A DNA stretch of 64,000 nt from Varroa destructor. Lineage: Eukaryota > Arthropoda > Arachnida > Mesostigmata > Varroidae. This document shows positions 48,016-60,598 of this stretch, one piece after another (the stretch's first letter is position 1; every line of letters starts with the position of its first letter). The notes under the pieces are model-generated. The model was not told where the DNA came from, did no database searches, and worked only from the letters and a program-made list of their open reading frames with translations. Location of the stretch: the NCBI RefSeq assembly GCF_002443255.2, contig NW_019211454.1, forward strand, positions 27,163,344 to 27,227,343, given 5' to 3'. The position numbers and the translations under genes are program-made.

Positions 48016-48431
48016 CTGCAAAGAATCAGATTCGCAAATTCGCTGCTTTTTAAGCCGACGTATTCGTCTCAAGATCAGAACTTTTGCGATCCGAACAAAG
48101 CGATAATAACAGCCCTATGGAGAAAGAACTTTCCAGTGATACGTCCATTTCACTATTTGTAAAAAGAATTAATAATAGGATGCAACAAATAAAAGTTTAA
48201 TATAATATAGCTATATTTAAGATGGTAGCTTAATTCAAATGAATTGATAAAGAAATCGCTGTCTAATCCGGTTGTTAGCCATATCGACAGATAATTAAAG
48301 TAGTCTTTCCTACGACTAAACCGTACGTGCCATGCGTTTAGTACAATCCGTCGTCAATCCGGAACTTTGCGTTGGTAACTGGCTTTCGCAGTCATCTACC
48401 GCGCATGTGCCGTTCTCAATAGTCACTTGAA

Positions 48432-48695
48432 TTAGCAGCACATCAAACACCATTTGGCTGTCTTCCCTACAACTACAGCACTGTCACCACCGACGATAAC
48501 GTCCACCATGTCACAACGTTGATACAAGTTCTGTATTACCAAATTATTTAACCGTAATCCTACTTTTTCCTGCTGTCCTGAATTGGGACCGATACTCGTG
48601 TAACAGGTTTCGTTTTGTGGATGCGTACCATTGCCCGCTACTACGTAATATGCATTGCTGTTCATACCAGGGTCTTGACATAAAATACCAAACTG
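48432..48695 (-). CDS. Possible terminal exon of a secreted or surface protein
   Basis: An acceptor (TTATTGTATGTAG) precedes codon 1 in phase 0, and the frame runs 87 codons to TAA. The product looks extracellular. It has Cys near the start (LCQDPG), two N-glycosylation-type sites (NGT and NET), a middle with a Val-rich core (DVIVGGDSAVVVG), and a Cys-rich end (WCLMCC). Codon pattern is good. I cannot name a family. A tick/mite-type lipocalin was considered, but the defining motifs are not seen. Upstream exons would lie at higher coordinates, where further minus-strand frames occur. Confidence 0.36.
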   Translation of the reverse strand, partial: QFGILCQDPGMNSNAYYVVAGNGTHPQNETCYTSIGPNSGQQEKVGLRLNNLVIQNLYQRCDMVDVIVGGDSAVVVGKTAKWCLMCC

Positions 48696-49140
48696 CTACA
48701 TACAATAAGCGTTCCTGTTGACAAAAATGGGCTATTGACTATGAATTATGGACCTTCAACCTGTACCAGTTTAGTGTAAACGGAAGCATCTGGGTTTCCA
48801 GGATGGGTTTCTTAGAATTAGCCCTCTCTAGAAAGTTCCAGATATAAATTAAGATGTTGTGGTTAACTTCGGTAGTTTGAGGTTGAGCACATGGATACAA
48901 ATAGATTGGGTTCAGCTAAATATTTAATAGAAAATATGTTTTGAAAAAATTAAGCATACGAGACAGGATGAGATCAGAAACGTTGCCGCAAATGTTAAAT
49001 GGATCAGAACCTTTCGATGGCATAGCTTATTACGAGCTGTACATGTACTAATTCAAGTTTAAGACGTAGCTTATGTCAAAAGATGGCAATATGACAAAGT
49101 AAATAATTGGGATTAGAATTAATAGTCAATTCTATATATA

Positions 49141-49620
49141 CTACACGCAGGACAGTTGTTTTGATATAATAAGCGTCAGCTGGGGCCAAATCCGGATTCT
49201 CATGATTGTGACTCTGGCGTTTTGTTTACCCCACACCCTTAACAGTATACTTTTTTTTGGGCTTTTAATAGGAAAGTGAATAATCATTAAGTTGATGACG
49301 TAATCCGGGTCCTGCGGTCTCAACATATCTTCTGACAGACATATACTCATAAATATATGTCCGCGCAATTTCACACGTTTTGCTGTTTCCTGTTCTCGGT
49401 ATAATATGTTTCCGAAGTGTGCTACAGGTTCAGTGGCTCGCCATATGGCATGAAAAGGCGTGTAACACCTTCCTCCTCGTTGCAAATTGACGCGTTTCGC
49501 ATGGTTACAATTTAGTAGCTTTCCCGAGGCAGTTGTTGTTGGCCCCGATATCGTCGTAACGCCGAAACGAGATCGCATCTGCGGCCAGCCTTCGCCAAAC
49601 AACCGTCTGCACGCGTGCAT
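49141..49620 (-). CDS. 159-codon ATG frame, unknown protein
   Basis: ATG at 49618-49620 and stop at 49141, with no internal break. The composition is mixed and basic, with a Trp-rich N-terminal part (GEGWPQMRSRFG) and scattered aromatic residues. No signal peptide, membrane segment or known motif is seen. It lies upstream of and on the same strand as the candidate exon at 48432-48695 and could be part of the same transcription unit, or could be chance. A start so close to TATATATGCACGCG gives no strong initiation context. Confidence 0.28.
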   Translation of the reverse strand: MHACRRLFGEGWPQMRSRFGVTTISGPTTTASGKLLNCNHAKRVNLQRGGRCYTPFHAIWRATEPVAHFGNILYREQETAKRVKLRGHIFMSICLSEDMLRPQDPDYVINLMIIHFPIKSPKKSILLRVWGKQNARVTIMRIRIWPQLTLIISKQLSCV

Positions 49621-49688
49621 ATATACATAGAAGTAAGATCTCTAATGACAGAAGCATTAGAAAAGCGCCTCGTAAAAAGAGTGGCTGT

Positions 49689-50157
49689 CTATCTGTCTCC
49701 GGCTATCGCTACGTCCATTGGCGACGCTGCCAGACACATTACTGTCAGCAGCACTAATACCATGTTTCTTTCCTCTTGCATCCGTACCTGAAAAAGGGCA
49801 TCCTGCTGTGACCGCGAAAAGGTAGTGAACAAGTGATCCGTCATCTCTGCTGGGGCCCTTCTCAAAGAGAGAATGGTAAACGCGTGCGTGGGAAAGAAGG
49901 CTAGGGAAAACACGGATGAACAACGCAGCTCAAAGTCCGAATCGTTGTCTGGTTTCGATAAAGAGCACCGCAAACTCCATGCCATTAGCATCATCACCAT
50001 TGCCATAATTCATACGTGGATAAGATGTAATGGGTCCCCAACTGCAAAGGCCACTCGAAGAGCCTTCACAGTTAGGGACAAACCCCGCGTTTTTACCGTC
50101 TGTTATAAGTAGACCATACACCGACATTTCAGCCACAGTTCTACAGAACAGATTCAT
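49689..50157 (-). other. Two overlapping minus-strand ATG frames
   Basis: One frame (49930-50157, 75 codons) has a protein-like centre (VYGLLITDGKNAGFVPNCEG) and ends after a Gly/Asn-rich stretch. The other (49689-50006, 105 codons) is shifted and overlaps its 3' part, with a hydrophobic segment near its end (MVLVLLTVMCLA). They may be one coding exon with a frameshift or splice switch, or only one may be real. Neither is recognised. Confidence 0.25.
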
Positions 50158-52382
50158 ATATTCGTAATTATTGTTATCAGAACGGATTCACCAGGCTCCC
50201 GTCACGCCTTATGAATTGACTTGTCTTCTTCTAGCAAGCCAGACAATGCCCTTTGAGTTCACGTCAAGCATGAAAGAAAATAGTTAATCTCCTTCAAATT
50301 TATCTTATGCTCTACTTAGACAAATAAAGATGGCAAATACTAGTTAGGTAAGTTAGTGAGGTAAACATACAGTAAGAATGTTTGCTTCTCCATTCATGCT
50401 ATTCGTGTAGGTTAGGTTAGGTTCGTGAAAGAATCTTTATTACAATTAACGGAGTCAATGTTACATGCGAAGCCTCAGACCTATATTCATAAAATAAGCC
50501 TTTGTACAAATTTAGACGTATAACCTAGCCACATATTTCACGCAAGTTCTGGGGCCACAATAATACTCGAAAAAGTGGGATGAAATAGTATATCATGTTG
50601 CTATTAAATTATTCATGAAAGGCCAGCCAGCATTATCGCTTCTATGAACAGCAGCCAACAATTGACAACAGATGCAATCGATCTTGATGCAATCGGCCTT
50701 GAAATTGGGGTTAAATACAATAGATTATACAGAACGCCATTGTACCAAAACATTGTCCAAAGTAGACAATTCTGGATTTTAATAGCTCCTTTTGATAAGT
50801 CGTCGACGTCTTTCTATGTTGACCACGAAAGCTTAGCTGGAATACCAGGATTCGTCACTACGGATTAGATCGAATTATTAATTGTCAAGCTAATTCATAA
50901 AGCAAACGCAGTGCTTATAAAAAAAAAAGTAACTTTAGGTATTGTACATAAATTCCACACAATCGACCCCAGTCCGCAACGCCGCGATGCTAGTTTCAGG
51001 TCAACCGTATCTTAGTATTATAAACGGTACCTCGCTACATTTTTCTATCTGGAAACGTCCCTAATAATAGAACGAATAATATACTCATTGAATTGGCCAG
51101 CTCTTACGAGGCTGACGAGATTGGTTTCTCGTACAATAGTTACGATTTAATGGCGGAGCCATCTGTACCACATGCCTCTCTCAAGGTTGTTGTCATGTGA
51201 CGACAGTACAAATGCATCTGGACGTCTACGATGTACAAAGAATACGGAAGACGTGTTATGCCTCTTTCGTTGCCATTGGTAGTTTGCCCCTTGATATAAG
51301 ACTTCGATTGCACCGTCCTCTTGATAATGCCCGTTCCATCCGGTACTCCGTCATCATCGAAAGCTACGCTTGCTCTCGATGACGCTGAATGCGAAATGCC
51401 GAACGAACGGGACACATAAACGTGGAGAACAGCGGTCGCGGGGGTTTAGAGGAGAACTAGGGAGATCTCGATGAGGAGTGGCCCCTGCTTTCGTTTCAGA
51501 AACGACTCGCCATCAAATGTAAAATCACGACAAACGCCAACGAGCCAGCTGCAGCTGATTAAGACACTAAAACTAGCGAGATAAATGTGCAGATTATTTT
51601 AAATTGATAAATATGCTCTCTAGTAATAGGAATTTCGCGCGATTGCATTTTGCCACTTTTATGCTATGCGAAAAAATATTAAAGGTTAGAATAGTTTTTA
51701 ATTATGATCTAGATTGCCGTAACCGTCATTGTATTATAATGACGATTTTGGGAAGAAAACATTTTGAAATCCCGTTCGAGCCATGGATTCACTACTATGG
51801 GTCTACACGAGCATGATATGTGGGTTCATTCCTTAAATCGTGGACGGCACGCGGACAACCTTGCAGCAAACAACGTTCCGTTGTGGTCCCTTAAATCAGG
51901 CCATATCCAACACATAAAGATAGTTTATAGCGGGCATAGCATTCACCCGCTTCCAATCCTTATCAGAACGTCGGCGCATTGTAGCTAGCGCTCGCTTTTA
52001 TTATAATGGTTCCAAAGCTAAATGGCCCGAAAAAATCGCATGCCTCGAGCCATTCCAGCAGGCGGCTTCGTATACGAAGACGACACCCGTAGCGCAAACG
52101 CGATCATGCCACACGCGGACATACACGCACATACGGGTGCACGTAAGGAAAGCGAGATGGACGCAACTTACGAGAAAATGCGGCTTTGATGTTGTCGCGC
52201 TGGTTTATTACTCGTAGTAAAGCTACTTTATATTAAATACTAAAGTATAACTACTGTCATAGCAGCACTTCGTGAACATATGGTAGCCGTAATATGACAA
52301 AATCCAAACTTTACACCCCTTTTTGATTCGACTTACCTAAAGGATACTGTAGCATTCGCAAATACTTATCTTATTGCCGAGA
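50158..52382. other. No supported gene; short TTAGG run
   Basis: TAGGTTAGGTTAGGTT at 50408-50423 is three units of the arthropod telomere motif. A 74-codon ATG frame (50644-50868, +) and a 91-codon minus frame (51140-51415) have no recognised domain. CCGTTCGAGCC near 51774 is B-box-like without a partner A box. Confidence 0.4.
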
Positions 52383-52535
52383 ATGGGCGAAACAATGTCG
52401 CCTATTCCTTCGAGCAGACTTCATGCTGTCATCAGTGCGTCCGATAAGATAATCCTGTGCGATTGCAGCTTTTCGCTTGATATTACCGGGCTGTCGAAAG
52501 AGTATCGGCCATTTTTCAAATTAGATCGATTTATG
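52383..52535 (+). CDS. Exon 1 of a possible two-exon small gene
   Basis: ATG at 52383 in context GAGAATGGG opens 51 codons up to a clean donor (TTTATG|GTAATC, GT at 52536-52537) in phase 0. Codon pattern is good. The peptide has a Ser/Pro start, two close Cys (LCDCSF) and an aromatic end (YRPFFKLDRF). The frame continues past the donor to 52571, so an intronless 63-residue form is the alternative. It pairs in phase with the candidate exon at 53376-53528. Confidence 0.33.
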
Positions 52536-53375
52536 GTAATCTATCTCAAATTGGGGTCAGCTGAAAGTTAAGATGTAACTGCGGCAAATTTATTGGCATG
52601 CTTTTGTTCACTTACTTAAAATAGAACGCCCTAAAAATGAGTAAAATTTAACAAAAAAATAATTATATATTACAGCTTTATGAGAGAAATTTGTGCTGTT
52701 TATGGTCAAAACGTGCGATCGGAACAAAATGCTATAGATGGTTTTCGTTCCAGAGATGTCTCTCGTAATCGTCGAAAGATCACAAGAAAAAAAGGTTGAT
52801 GAAATAAATTACTGTTGATGAAAGTTGAGCAAGACTGACACATAAATAGCTATGATGTCTACAATGAATTTGCTATAAGGCACCTTCAAGAAAGCTGGCT
52901 ACAAAGAAGCTCTATGAAAGTTATGTACCCGATCGTATCTGAATCTGCAAAACTTTTTCCACACCCAACGAAAAGAAATTGATCACGGACAATGACAAGT
53001 AAATCACCTGCGACAATTAAGTGTAAATAAAATAAAATAAAAACATCGTGTTTCATCATCTTTAGTATAGCCCAGACTGACGTCGAACTATTTTGGATGG
53101 CACTGGAAAAAAAATCGCAAACTATAAAATATTACCACTTGACAAAACGATTGATTGATTCCGGCCTCTACTGTCAACAACTAACAAAATTACAACAAGC
53201 CACTGAAACAAATCGACCGGAACTGGTAAACATGTCCCCATAACCATAGGGGGTAAACATCCCCCATGACAATGTCAGACCGCATATACCCTTTTCAGCG
53301 ACCCGACGGTAATTTCTATTGATTCGCAGTGTAGCTCGGATCTTGCACTATCCGCTTATTCTTTGTTCATTTAAG

Positions 53376-53528
53376 GGTGTTAATTCAACTCCCAATAAGA
53401 AGAGGTTGCAAAAACCAGCTATCACAGTTTTTGACCCAGAAAAAGTTTTACGGTTATGGTGTTATCAGAAAAATGACAGAGGTCGTCGATTCAAATGGCG
53501 CGTATTTAATTTAGTCGTATTATTTTGA
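53376..53528 (+). CDS. Exon 2 of the possible two-exon small gene
   Basis: A strong acceptor (CTTATTCTTTGTTCATTTAAG) ends at 53375, and the frame then runs 50 codons to TGA in phase 0, matching the phase of the donor at 52536. The peptide is basic with a central ITVFDPEKVLRLW segment and an Arg-rich stretch (DRGRRFKWR). The intron would be 840 bases and the whole product about 101 residues. A possible donor (GTATTT) just before the hydrophobic C-terminus means there could be further exons. No family is recognised. Confidence 0.33.
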   Translation, partial: GVNSTPNKKRLQKPAITVFDPEKVLRLWCYQKNDRGRRFKWRVFNLVVLF

Positions 53529-54249
53529 AATATAAAGATTATTTGTTTAAATTTTGGCTTAAAACGATTAGTTCTTCAACAGTCCAATTATCATTAGTAT
53601 TGAGCGATAAATGTTTAAGAAACCATGTCGAACTGGAAGGCATATTTCTAAGCGAATTTATTAAAATCCATCTTAGGTAGAAAATTATTATAGAACTTTG
53701 TTTTAATTGAAAAGTTGTCGCTACTATATTTTCGGTGTCGTATTATTGAACTTCACTGTCATCAGATAGAGTTTCGATAGGTTGACGTTGGATTCAGTCT
53801 TCAACGAAGCAGCTAGCCCTGTAACTGGGTTCCGTGCTGCTTATTTCTGCCCAAACATATTGCTGCTATATTACAGGGCAGGGGCGAATGGGAGGCATCA
53901 AGTCGCAGGGGAGAAGATGAGGGAGGAAGAGCAAAGGGATGTTGTAACGGGGGGCGAATAAGTCAATAGGCTAAAGAAGTGAACGACATTTTCGCTTTGG
54001 CAAAACTTGATACCTAGCCAGTAACATGCAACGACTAAACAAGTGACCAACAGTATGATCTGATAACGATGACAGTTGTATGTTTTGCGGACCACTCTAT
54101 GCGCATACAAAGATCAGCACTTCAGCGCTTTCTATCGAGATGTATTGAACCAATACGTACACGTCAGAACAGGCCAGTGCTTGCAATCATGTTCTGTACC
54201 TTCGAAAATAATAATAACGATAGCCTATTGCTATTACTACTACCACCAC
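53529..54249. other. Spacer with a purine-rich block at 53875-53950
   Basis: AT-rich at first, then GGGCAGGGG-type purine-rich sequence. No gene is seen. Confidence 0.4.
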
Positions 54250-55240
54250 CTGGAGTGGCTAGCGATTTTCGGCAGCAGTTTCGGGACTGAAAAGAAGCAG
54301 AAACTGAGCGAGGGAAAGACTCCTGGGAGCAAGGAAAAGAAGGCAGTCAGAGTGAGGCAGGAAGACGAGGGGACGTGGGGAAGCGCTTCGCGACTTGTCG
54401 AGCAGGTCTCTTTACCCACGCCAGCTTGCCGTAGTCGCGTCTGCTCACTCCTGTCGCCGCCGCACAACCTAAAGTGGCGTTCATTATTTAACTTATTGTC
54501 CGTTAGCGCGCGACCGAGAACCAACGACGCAGACAACGGGCAGGTCGAGGAGTTGAGTGGACAGGCAAGTAAAGATGGGGGAATGACTGTGTTGGAGGCT
54601 CAAGCTGCGTCGTGAAGCCGTACCCCTCCGTGTTCTTCATCTCTATCACGCACACATACGATGTATCTCTGTTTTTCTCTAACTTTTGTTCTGTTTTGGA
54701 TAGACATGGGCCTTTGGCTTAACCGCTGTGTGGGGGCGAAACAGCTACCAGCAAAGTTGGACTAGATAGGGACTCAAGAAAGGGGGTTTCGACGGGGTGG
54801 TCAGAAAAAAGCGCTAGGGAGGTGGGAAAAACGAGGGGCACTCCTGAGCGGTGGCCGACAAAGTAAATTAGATTACCATCGTTCTCGACTTCCTGCCCCC
54901 AACTGGCCCACTCTAAACTCAGTCCATCTTCGAGTCGGCGGCCGAAGACTCCTGTCCCGCCGCTACGGCCGCCATTGGGGCCGGAGAAACTTGCTCGCCC
55001 TATCCACACATACAACCCTAAGTCAAGCTGGCAAGTGAAGCCACGGCTGTTAGACGCCGCGCTCTAAGGGTCGAAAAACTCCCTAATTCCCCCATACGAA
55101 GTACTCGCTTCTTTACTCGGCCTATATCCGGAAAGGGTCTTCTTTCTTACCTTGGCCTCTTTGCCGTTGTTGCTGGCTCTGACGTGGTTGTTCAGGCGTG
55201 GTACACGTCCGAGCCCAAAAGTAGTGCTAGTAAGGACTAA
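54250..55240. other. GC-rich patch, possible promoter or untranslated region
   Basis: Purine-biased on the plus strand at 54285-54400. Long frames exist on both strands (54076-54615 +, 54240-54536 -, 54719-55015 -) but are of composition-driven low complexity. No domain is recognised and none is called. Confidence 0.33.
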
Positions 55241-57170
55241 GAGCTTCTCCAATTTAGAGTCGTTACGAGTTTCGTACAAACTCACCATACAAACACCTGT
55301 ATTGAACGGTTTCGTTGCCACGTTTGAAAGACTAAAATCGGAAATGTACCCATATTATACTAGTAATTTAGTCATTATGCCACACGTATTGCTGCGTCCG
55401 TTAGACTGGTTACCTCAATGAAAACGCCTCTCGTCCTTATATACGTCGTCGCCCTCACTGGTTTTGATTCTGTACATAATCTGCAAAATAACAGATACAT
55501 TTATCGAATAAATATGTCAGTATTTTGTCCAACAGAACAGCAACTTCAGAACGATGTACATATTGTACCTACAATGTCTAAACCGTAATCAATGTATACT
55601 GTAATGGTTATGCAATCACTTCAACGGTGCCCATCAAGAACAAATCATCATCCCGATTTCATGTTTGTGAACTTCGTTCATATAGCTTTTATGGACAGTC
55701 AAATTTATATGGGTCAATTGATATAAATCGCATGTTAGAATAAGAAGTGTGTTGGTGAAAACACTCTAAGTGACCATTTGAAATATCCGGTATTAAAAGC
55801 CAATATTCGTAGGGTATAGAAACGCTTTCCTATAAAAGTTTACGTCAGTAGACATATCACGGATTTAGCCCTTTGGAACAATGGATCTTTAAATACATTT
55901 GCTAGTACTCTATGCTATAATGTTAATATAGTATACAACTCTTGCAGGTAACATGATGGTATTTGTATGTTTTTGCTTCATTATCAATTCCCTTCCGGAC
56001 AAAGCAATTTAAGCAAATGCAGATGGTCTCCTTGATCATCTCTAATACCGCCTTTGTCTGCTAGATCTCAACTCTTTAATGAAAAGCCTGGCAATAGGGT
56101 GGCGGTGAGCTCTGTAATCCTCGCGCTTGTTCAGTGTCTGCGAACTGCTCGTATCGTGAGAGCCCTCTCTACTGATAGGTCCCTGGAACAATACTATTCA
56201 ACAGTACCAAGACATATCACAGCCAGAATTGCTGAGAGTCAGCTATGGAAGCAAGTTTTTATGCAAGTACGTAAGCTTTTGTTTTTATTTATTTAAAACT
56301 GAATTTGGCCGTAGTAGCTCCCATTAGGCACGAACACCCCTGTTTAGATTTCTCAAAATGGTAATAGCAAATAGTGATGTTTGGAAATAGGCGCTGCCTA
56401 CACCTCTTACCTGCTACACTAACAGGACAAACCTGCCGTTTCTTAACACTTCTCTTTCTTGTATATATATTTTTGGGTCCTATAGCACAGTGTGGAAAGA
56501 CCTATTGGACCCGACATGCATATAACTCAGGTAGCTCAAAGTTGCTCAGAAATTGCAACGTTTTAAGCCTATACAAATGCTCGAGTGTTGAACTATTAAC
56601 ATGGCTGGAAGCTATTTTCACGACTACATGGTATTTAAGTAGACATATTTATTATAGCACTTGTCCCATATAATGTAGTAGTGTGTATGTTTTCTCTAGG
56701 CACAACTGTTACATAAGGATAAATCTAAGAAGACGCGTTATACATCCGCCATATTTGGTTCAGAGGCTGACTCAATTTTTTCGATAGAGAAGTTTACATA
56801 TTTTTTATATTGTAACAAATTCGTCAATCAATTGTCCCGTTCATCTTGTATCGTTCAATTCGTTACCTTTAATTAAATAGCTCGATGCGAGCTCATTGTG
56901 TTAGAACAAAAAGACGCTCTAAGGGTTATCAGTCATAGCATAAATTACTTCCTGCACGCGTTTGTGATGCCTACTACTAGTAGCTACTAGATAGCATGTA
57001 ATAGTAATAGACTCCGCCATAACTTATTGCTTTATGGAGTAGGCTATCAAGTATCGCACAAATGTAAATACGAATAGCGTTTTATGATTATTTGATCAAA
57101 GCACGAGACAGAAAGCACCTAAAGGTGAATCGTGAGTTTTATACTATTATGTGCCTAGATACTGCGCAGA
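55241..57170. other. AT-rich DNA, no supported gene
   Basis: Frames at 56054-56296 and 56374-56673 (+) have no recognised features. Confidence 0.4.
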
Positions 57171-59280
57171 ATCAAGCCTGTGTCTCGCCTTAAATCGCTT
57201 TCTCTATCCAGTGGGTGAAACGTCGCCTTTTCGAGAAGCTTGGAAACAGTAAAGGGGAAAACCGCACCGTTAAGTTCTCTTGACGTCAGGTGATAGTTAG
57301 TTTAGAGTGCTTAAAGTGGCAGGTCTTGCGTGCGTTTCTCTACTGACGATGGTGGGCAGGTGGAAGAATGGGTTGGTGGTCCTTACCTGCTGCCCCTTTA
57401 CTAGCCAGGCCTCAACTTGCCTCTCTTGATAAGGGGGAGGATGAAAGAGTTACAAACAACGTGGTAATAGGGACAAAGCGACGGGTGAGAGCAATAGCTC
57501 AGGTAGGTCGGAGACAGAAGACTAGGGAATTTGTAGCACTCGAATGTTCGGAAAGCATGTCACTCTACTGGGCATATACAAACACACCCGCAGTTGAGGT
57601 GAGATGCTTTCTTAGCTTGTCCGGCGCTCGCCCATCCGCTTGCTCACGCAGCTCCCTGAAGACTTGCCTAATGATCTCCTTCACCTGTTTACTCGAAACA
57701 ACAGTTCGCCTGCACCTCTGTCAGTTGCGCCCTTTTCTTGTCATGGTCCTTCTTTTCTCTTGCATCTGTCTCGGTTTTTCTGACCGGTTTGTTTTTCGCA
57801 GCGTCGGCATTGCCTCGAGCAATACATACCGAGGCATCAAGGGGCAAAAGACAGACGTCCTACCTATCAGCCGCCAACCATCGCCACCACCATTAACGTA
57901 CGTTTTGCCCGCTGCCAGCGGTTTCCCGTTTTTTTGTACTTTTACAGAATAACGCTAAACAATGCCCGTCATTCTAACAGACACACAGCTACACGTGCAC
58001 AAAACACAGAAAAGCACAAAGAAAGGTAGAAAAGCAGGCTCATACAAAAACACGGCGCATATACGTATAAGTACATATACCCGGGCGAATTCATATAGGC
58101 TTGACCGTGCGTTACTTGCTGAAGTGTCTTTTAGCTTGCTTTTATCCCCGTTTACGTTCCTCTAAGGAGACGCAGGCAGGGAAGAAACATTTTGATGTTC
58201 TCTCTTTTTTAGTCCTTCGTTGCGTTTTTTCTTCTTTTTTTCATGCGCTAACTGGTTGCAAGCCTGTCTAGCTAGTTCAGCCCCACTCCGATGTTCACTG
58301 ATCTGGAAGGACCTTGGAGAGATCGCAAACGGCCAGGCGTTGGCGCTTCTCTGTTGGCTGAAAGACGTCGAAGACAGAGAGCTCGGCATAACGGCTCTAG
58401 CTAAAGCTTTGGATAAGCGTGGCAGTTTGAGATGGGTGGGGTTTAGGATTTAGGGCGGGAGTGAACCTTTTTGGAGACCGCTGCTTCGAGAGACGCAAGC
58501 GGAGGTTGTTTCCCCCTCTTTGGTAGCTGGTGGTCTCTTTCGAGCGACTTGTTCGGTTCTTGAGGGCTAAATTGAAGGACTTCCTGTAGAGACATCGGCG
58601 ACGGAAAAAGCGCGCAGACGACCCAACCCAACACCGAAGTGGCGACATAGACCGACACACACATACAACAAATCCACGGTCACTCACTTCTAGTCGTCAT
58701 TGTCGTCATCGTTGTCGTTCGTCGCTCGTTTGCTCGACTTTGACCGTTCTCTGGCAGCTTCTTTTTGTCTTTCGGTAGGTCGACTGCTCGGCTTGAAGCA
58801 AAGAACCTCGAAGCAAAAGAAAGGCAGAAGAGACGATGGGAAAAATTGCTGCTGTGAGTTGGTGGTTATGGCGACGGCGGCGGAGAATGTAGTCGAAGAA
58901 ACGCGCCGATAGCACAAGTAGCATCCGCGACAGTTGAAACTTGGCCGCTGCTGATCCTGCTGGTCCTACTATGGCCACGCCGCAGTGCAAGGATGGAAAC
59001 AATTTTTCCCTTATTTGATCCATCCACTTACTTCATTTGGGAACAAATAGAGATCACTGGCTTCCGCTCTCCCTTCCGTTTCACCAGACAGTCATGAGCA
59101 GCTCGCCCGTACGTCAGCCCGCAGGCGAGCAGATCTTCGTTCTTTTCTCATGTGGCCACCGTCACCGTTGCGACGTTGCCATACGTCGGCTGAAGCCCAC
59201 TACTACCGACTGCCTTCCGGTGTCAGCACTTCTTTATTTCTCCGGCTTTCCTAGGTTTTCGAGCTGACGCTGAGAACCTC
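57171..59280. other. Largest GC-rich patch, possible promoter or 5' exon region
   Basis: It includes the longest open frame of the window (57368-57952, 194 codons, +). That product is a patchwork of basic, Ser-rich and Leu/Phe-rich pieces without a domain, and a frame of this length is expected by chance in a GC-rich block. 58397-58687 (-) and 58706-59023 (-, ATG-started) are similar. Purine/pyrimidine strand bias is visible around 58780-58860. A transcription start region is plausible but not shown. Confidence 0.33.
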
Positions 59281-60093
59281 TTTTTCGGGAATGAGTGGGT
59301 TTGTCCCTTTGGCAGAGTACTACTGCGGCGGCTGCTGATGTCACCCTCGCTTTCTTGCTGTATTCGTTCTCTCATTTAATTTGAAGGATACTTGGTCGCT
59401 AGGTTAGTCAGCCACAAGAATTCAGAGGCTGCTAGATGGCTAATGCATTAGGACGTTCACCGGACGAACGGCGTTGATCGACTAAGTAAAATAGCAGTTA
59501 TGCAACAGACGTTTATACAATAGCTCTTAATCTATTTTATTATATAGACGAGCAGGCACGCAGCGGCTGTTGAACAATGAGGTCCATTTAGTTTGTATTG
59601 TAGATATTTAGGTGAGGGTGCATATGCGGTTAAGTAGGCCTATACATATATAACGAAAAATAATAATACTGTCTTGCACAATAATAATAATAATAATAAA
59701 TTTGCACATTGCATATGAATGAAAGGACGCTACCGTTGAAAAACTTTGTTACTACCTTTCGTTTCCACTAATCCCTTCTCCTAACTGGCCAGACTGACTC
59801 GAAGAGCTGGAGAATCCATCTTTGCATTAGTCCATATAAATAGGAATCGGTCGTTATGTCTCCTACTTTCGTTCAGATAAACACTTGATTTATAAACAAA
59901 CGCATGGTCCTTCAAAACATTGTTTAACAATTATATATTAAAGCAAAGCCCATGTGGTAAAATTAATTAACTATATACATACGTTTGTAGTTTGTATCTC
60001 AACAGATAAATAATCCACCAATATTGCCGCCGACGACTGTGGATCATTGTGCGATTTGACGTTCATTTCGAACCGACTAGTTCTCTTCTACAG
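59281..60093. other. AT-rich spacer with (AAT)n, ending in an acceptor-like site
   Basis: An AAT microsatellite occupies 59680-59700. TAGTTCTCTTCTACAG at 60078-60093 is a strong acceptor-like sequence. Confidence 0.45.
59680..59700. repeat. (AAT)n microsatellite, about seven units
   Basis: Uninterrupted ATA/AAT units. Confidence 0.85.
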
Positions 60094-60598
60094 ATTGAAA
60101 ATATCCTACGAGACATTCAGCTTTGTCGATACTTTGAGTGGGTGGATCTTCTATCGAAAGGAAGAAAAAGAGTGGAGTGCCAGTGTATGTGTGCGTGTTC
60201 TACGAAGTTCCGCCCTGAAATACTTTCGCTTACTCCCAGAGGAGTCCAGCACTCAACGGCGTGGCCTTGACTCGATTTTGAGCGTATTGAAGCTTTGGCT
60301 TCCACCTATGAAGCGGGACCGCTTCGAAGGCCGAAACACAGTCTCTATTGTGCCGGCTCTTTCTCTCCTTTGTTGCGAGGCACGTATGCTGACCCTGCGG
60401 TGTTTCCGACCGCCGAGTACATTCCGCTTTTCACTGTTGGGACAAACGATGGTGAACGTAGAACATAAGCAAGAAAAAAAGGTGGCGAAAGAACACAGCT
60501 CTCCTGGTCGATGCCACCAAGTCAATAGTCGTGACGAAACCAAGAAGGAGCGACAGGCGCTAGCTAAAAACGATATCGTTGCTCTCACAAAGCGTTGA
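60094..60598 (+). CDS. Possible exon, reading frame unresolved
   Basis: It follows the acceptor ending at 60093. Two frames remain open. One runs to 60270 (59 codons; IENILRDIQLCRYFEW, then a Cys-rich CQCMCAC), and the other to 60598 (about 168 codons, ending in a long basic, Lys-rich tail). The first is more protein-like at its start, and the second is longer. No domain is recognised in either, and GC-richer composition makes long frames more likely by chance. Confidence 0.25.

Noticed and set aside
54076..54615. 179-codon plus-strand frame
   Set aside because: Low-complexity composition follows the purine bias, the other strand is open too, and there is no recognisable domain.
57368..57952. 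Longest open frame of the window (194 codons)
   Set aside because: It lies in a GC-rich block where stops are rarer, the product is a patchwork without any domain, and a frame this long is about what chance predicts there.
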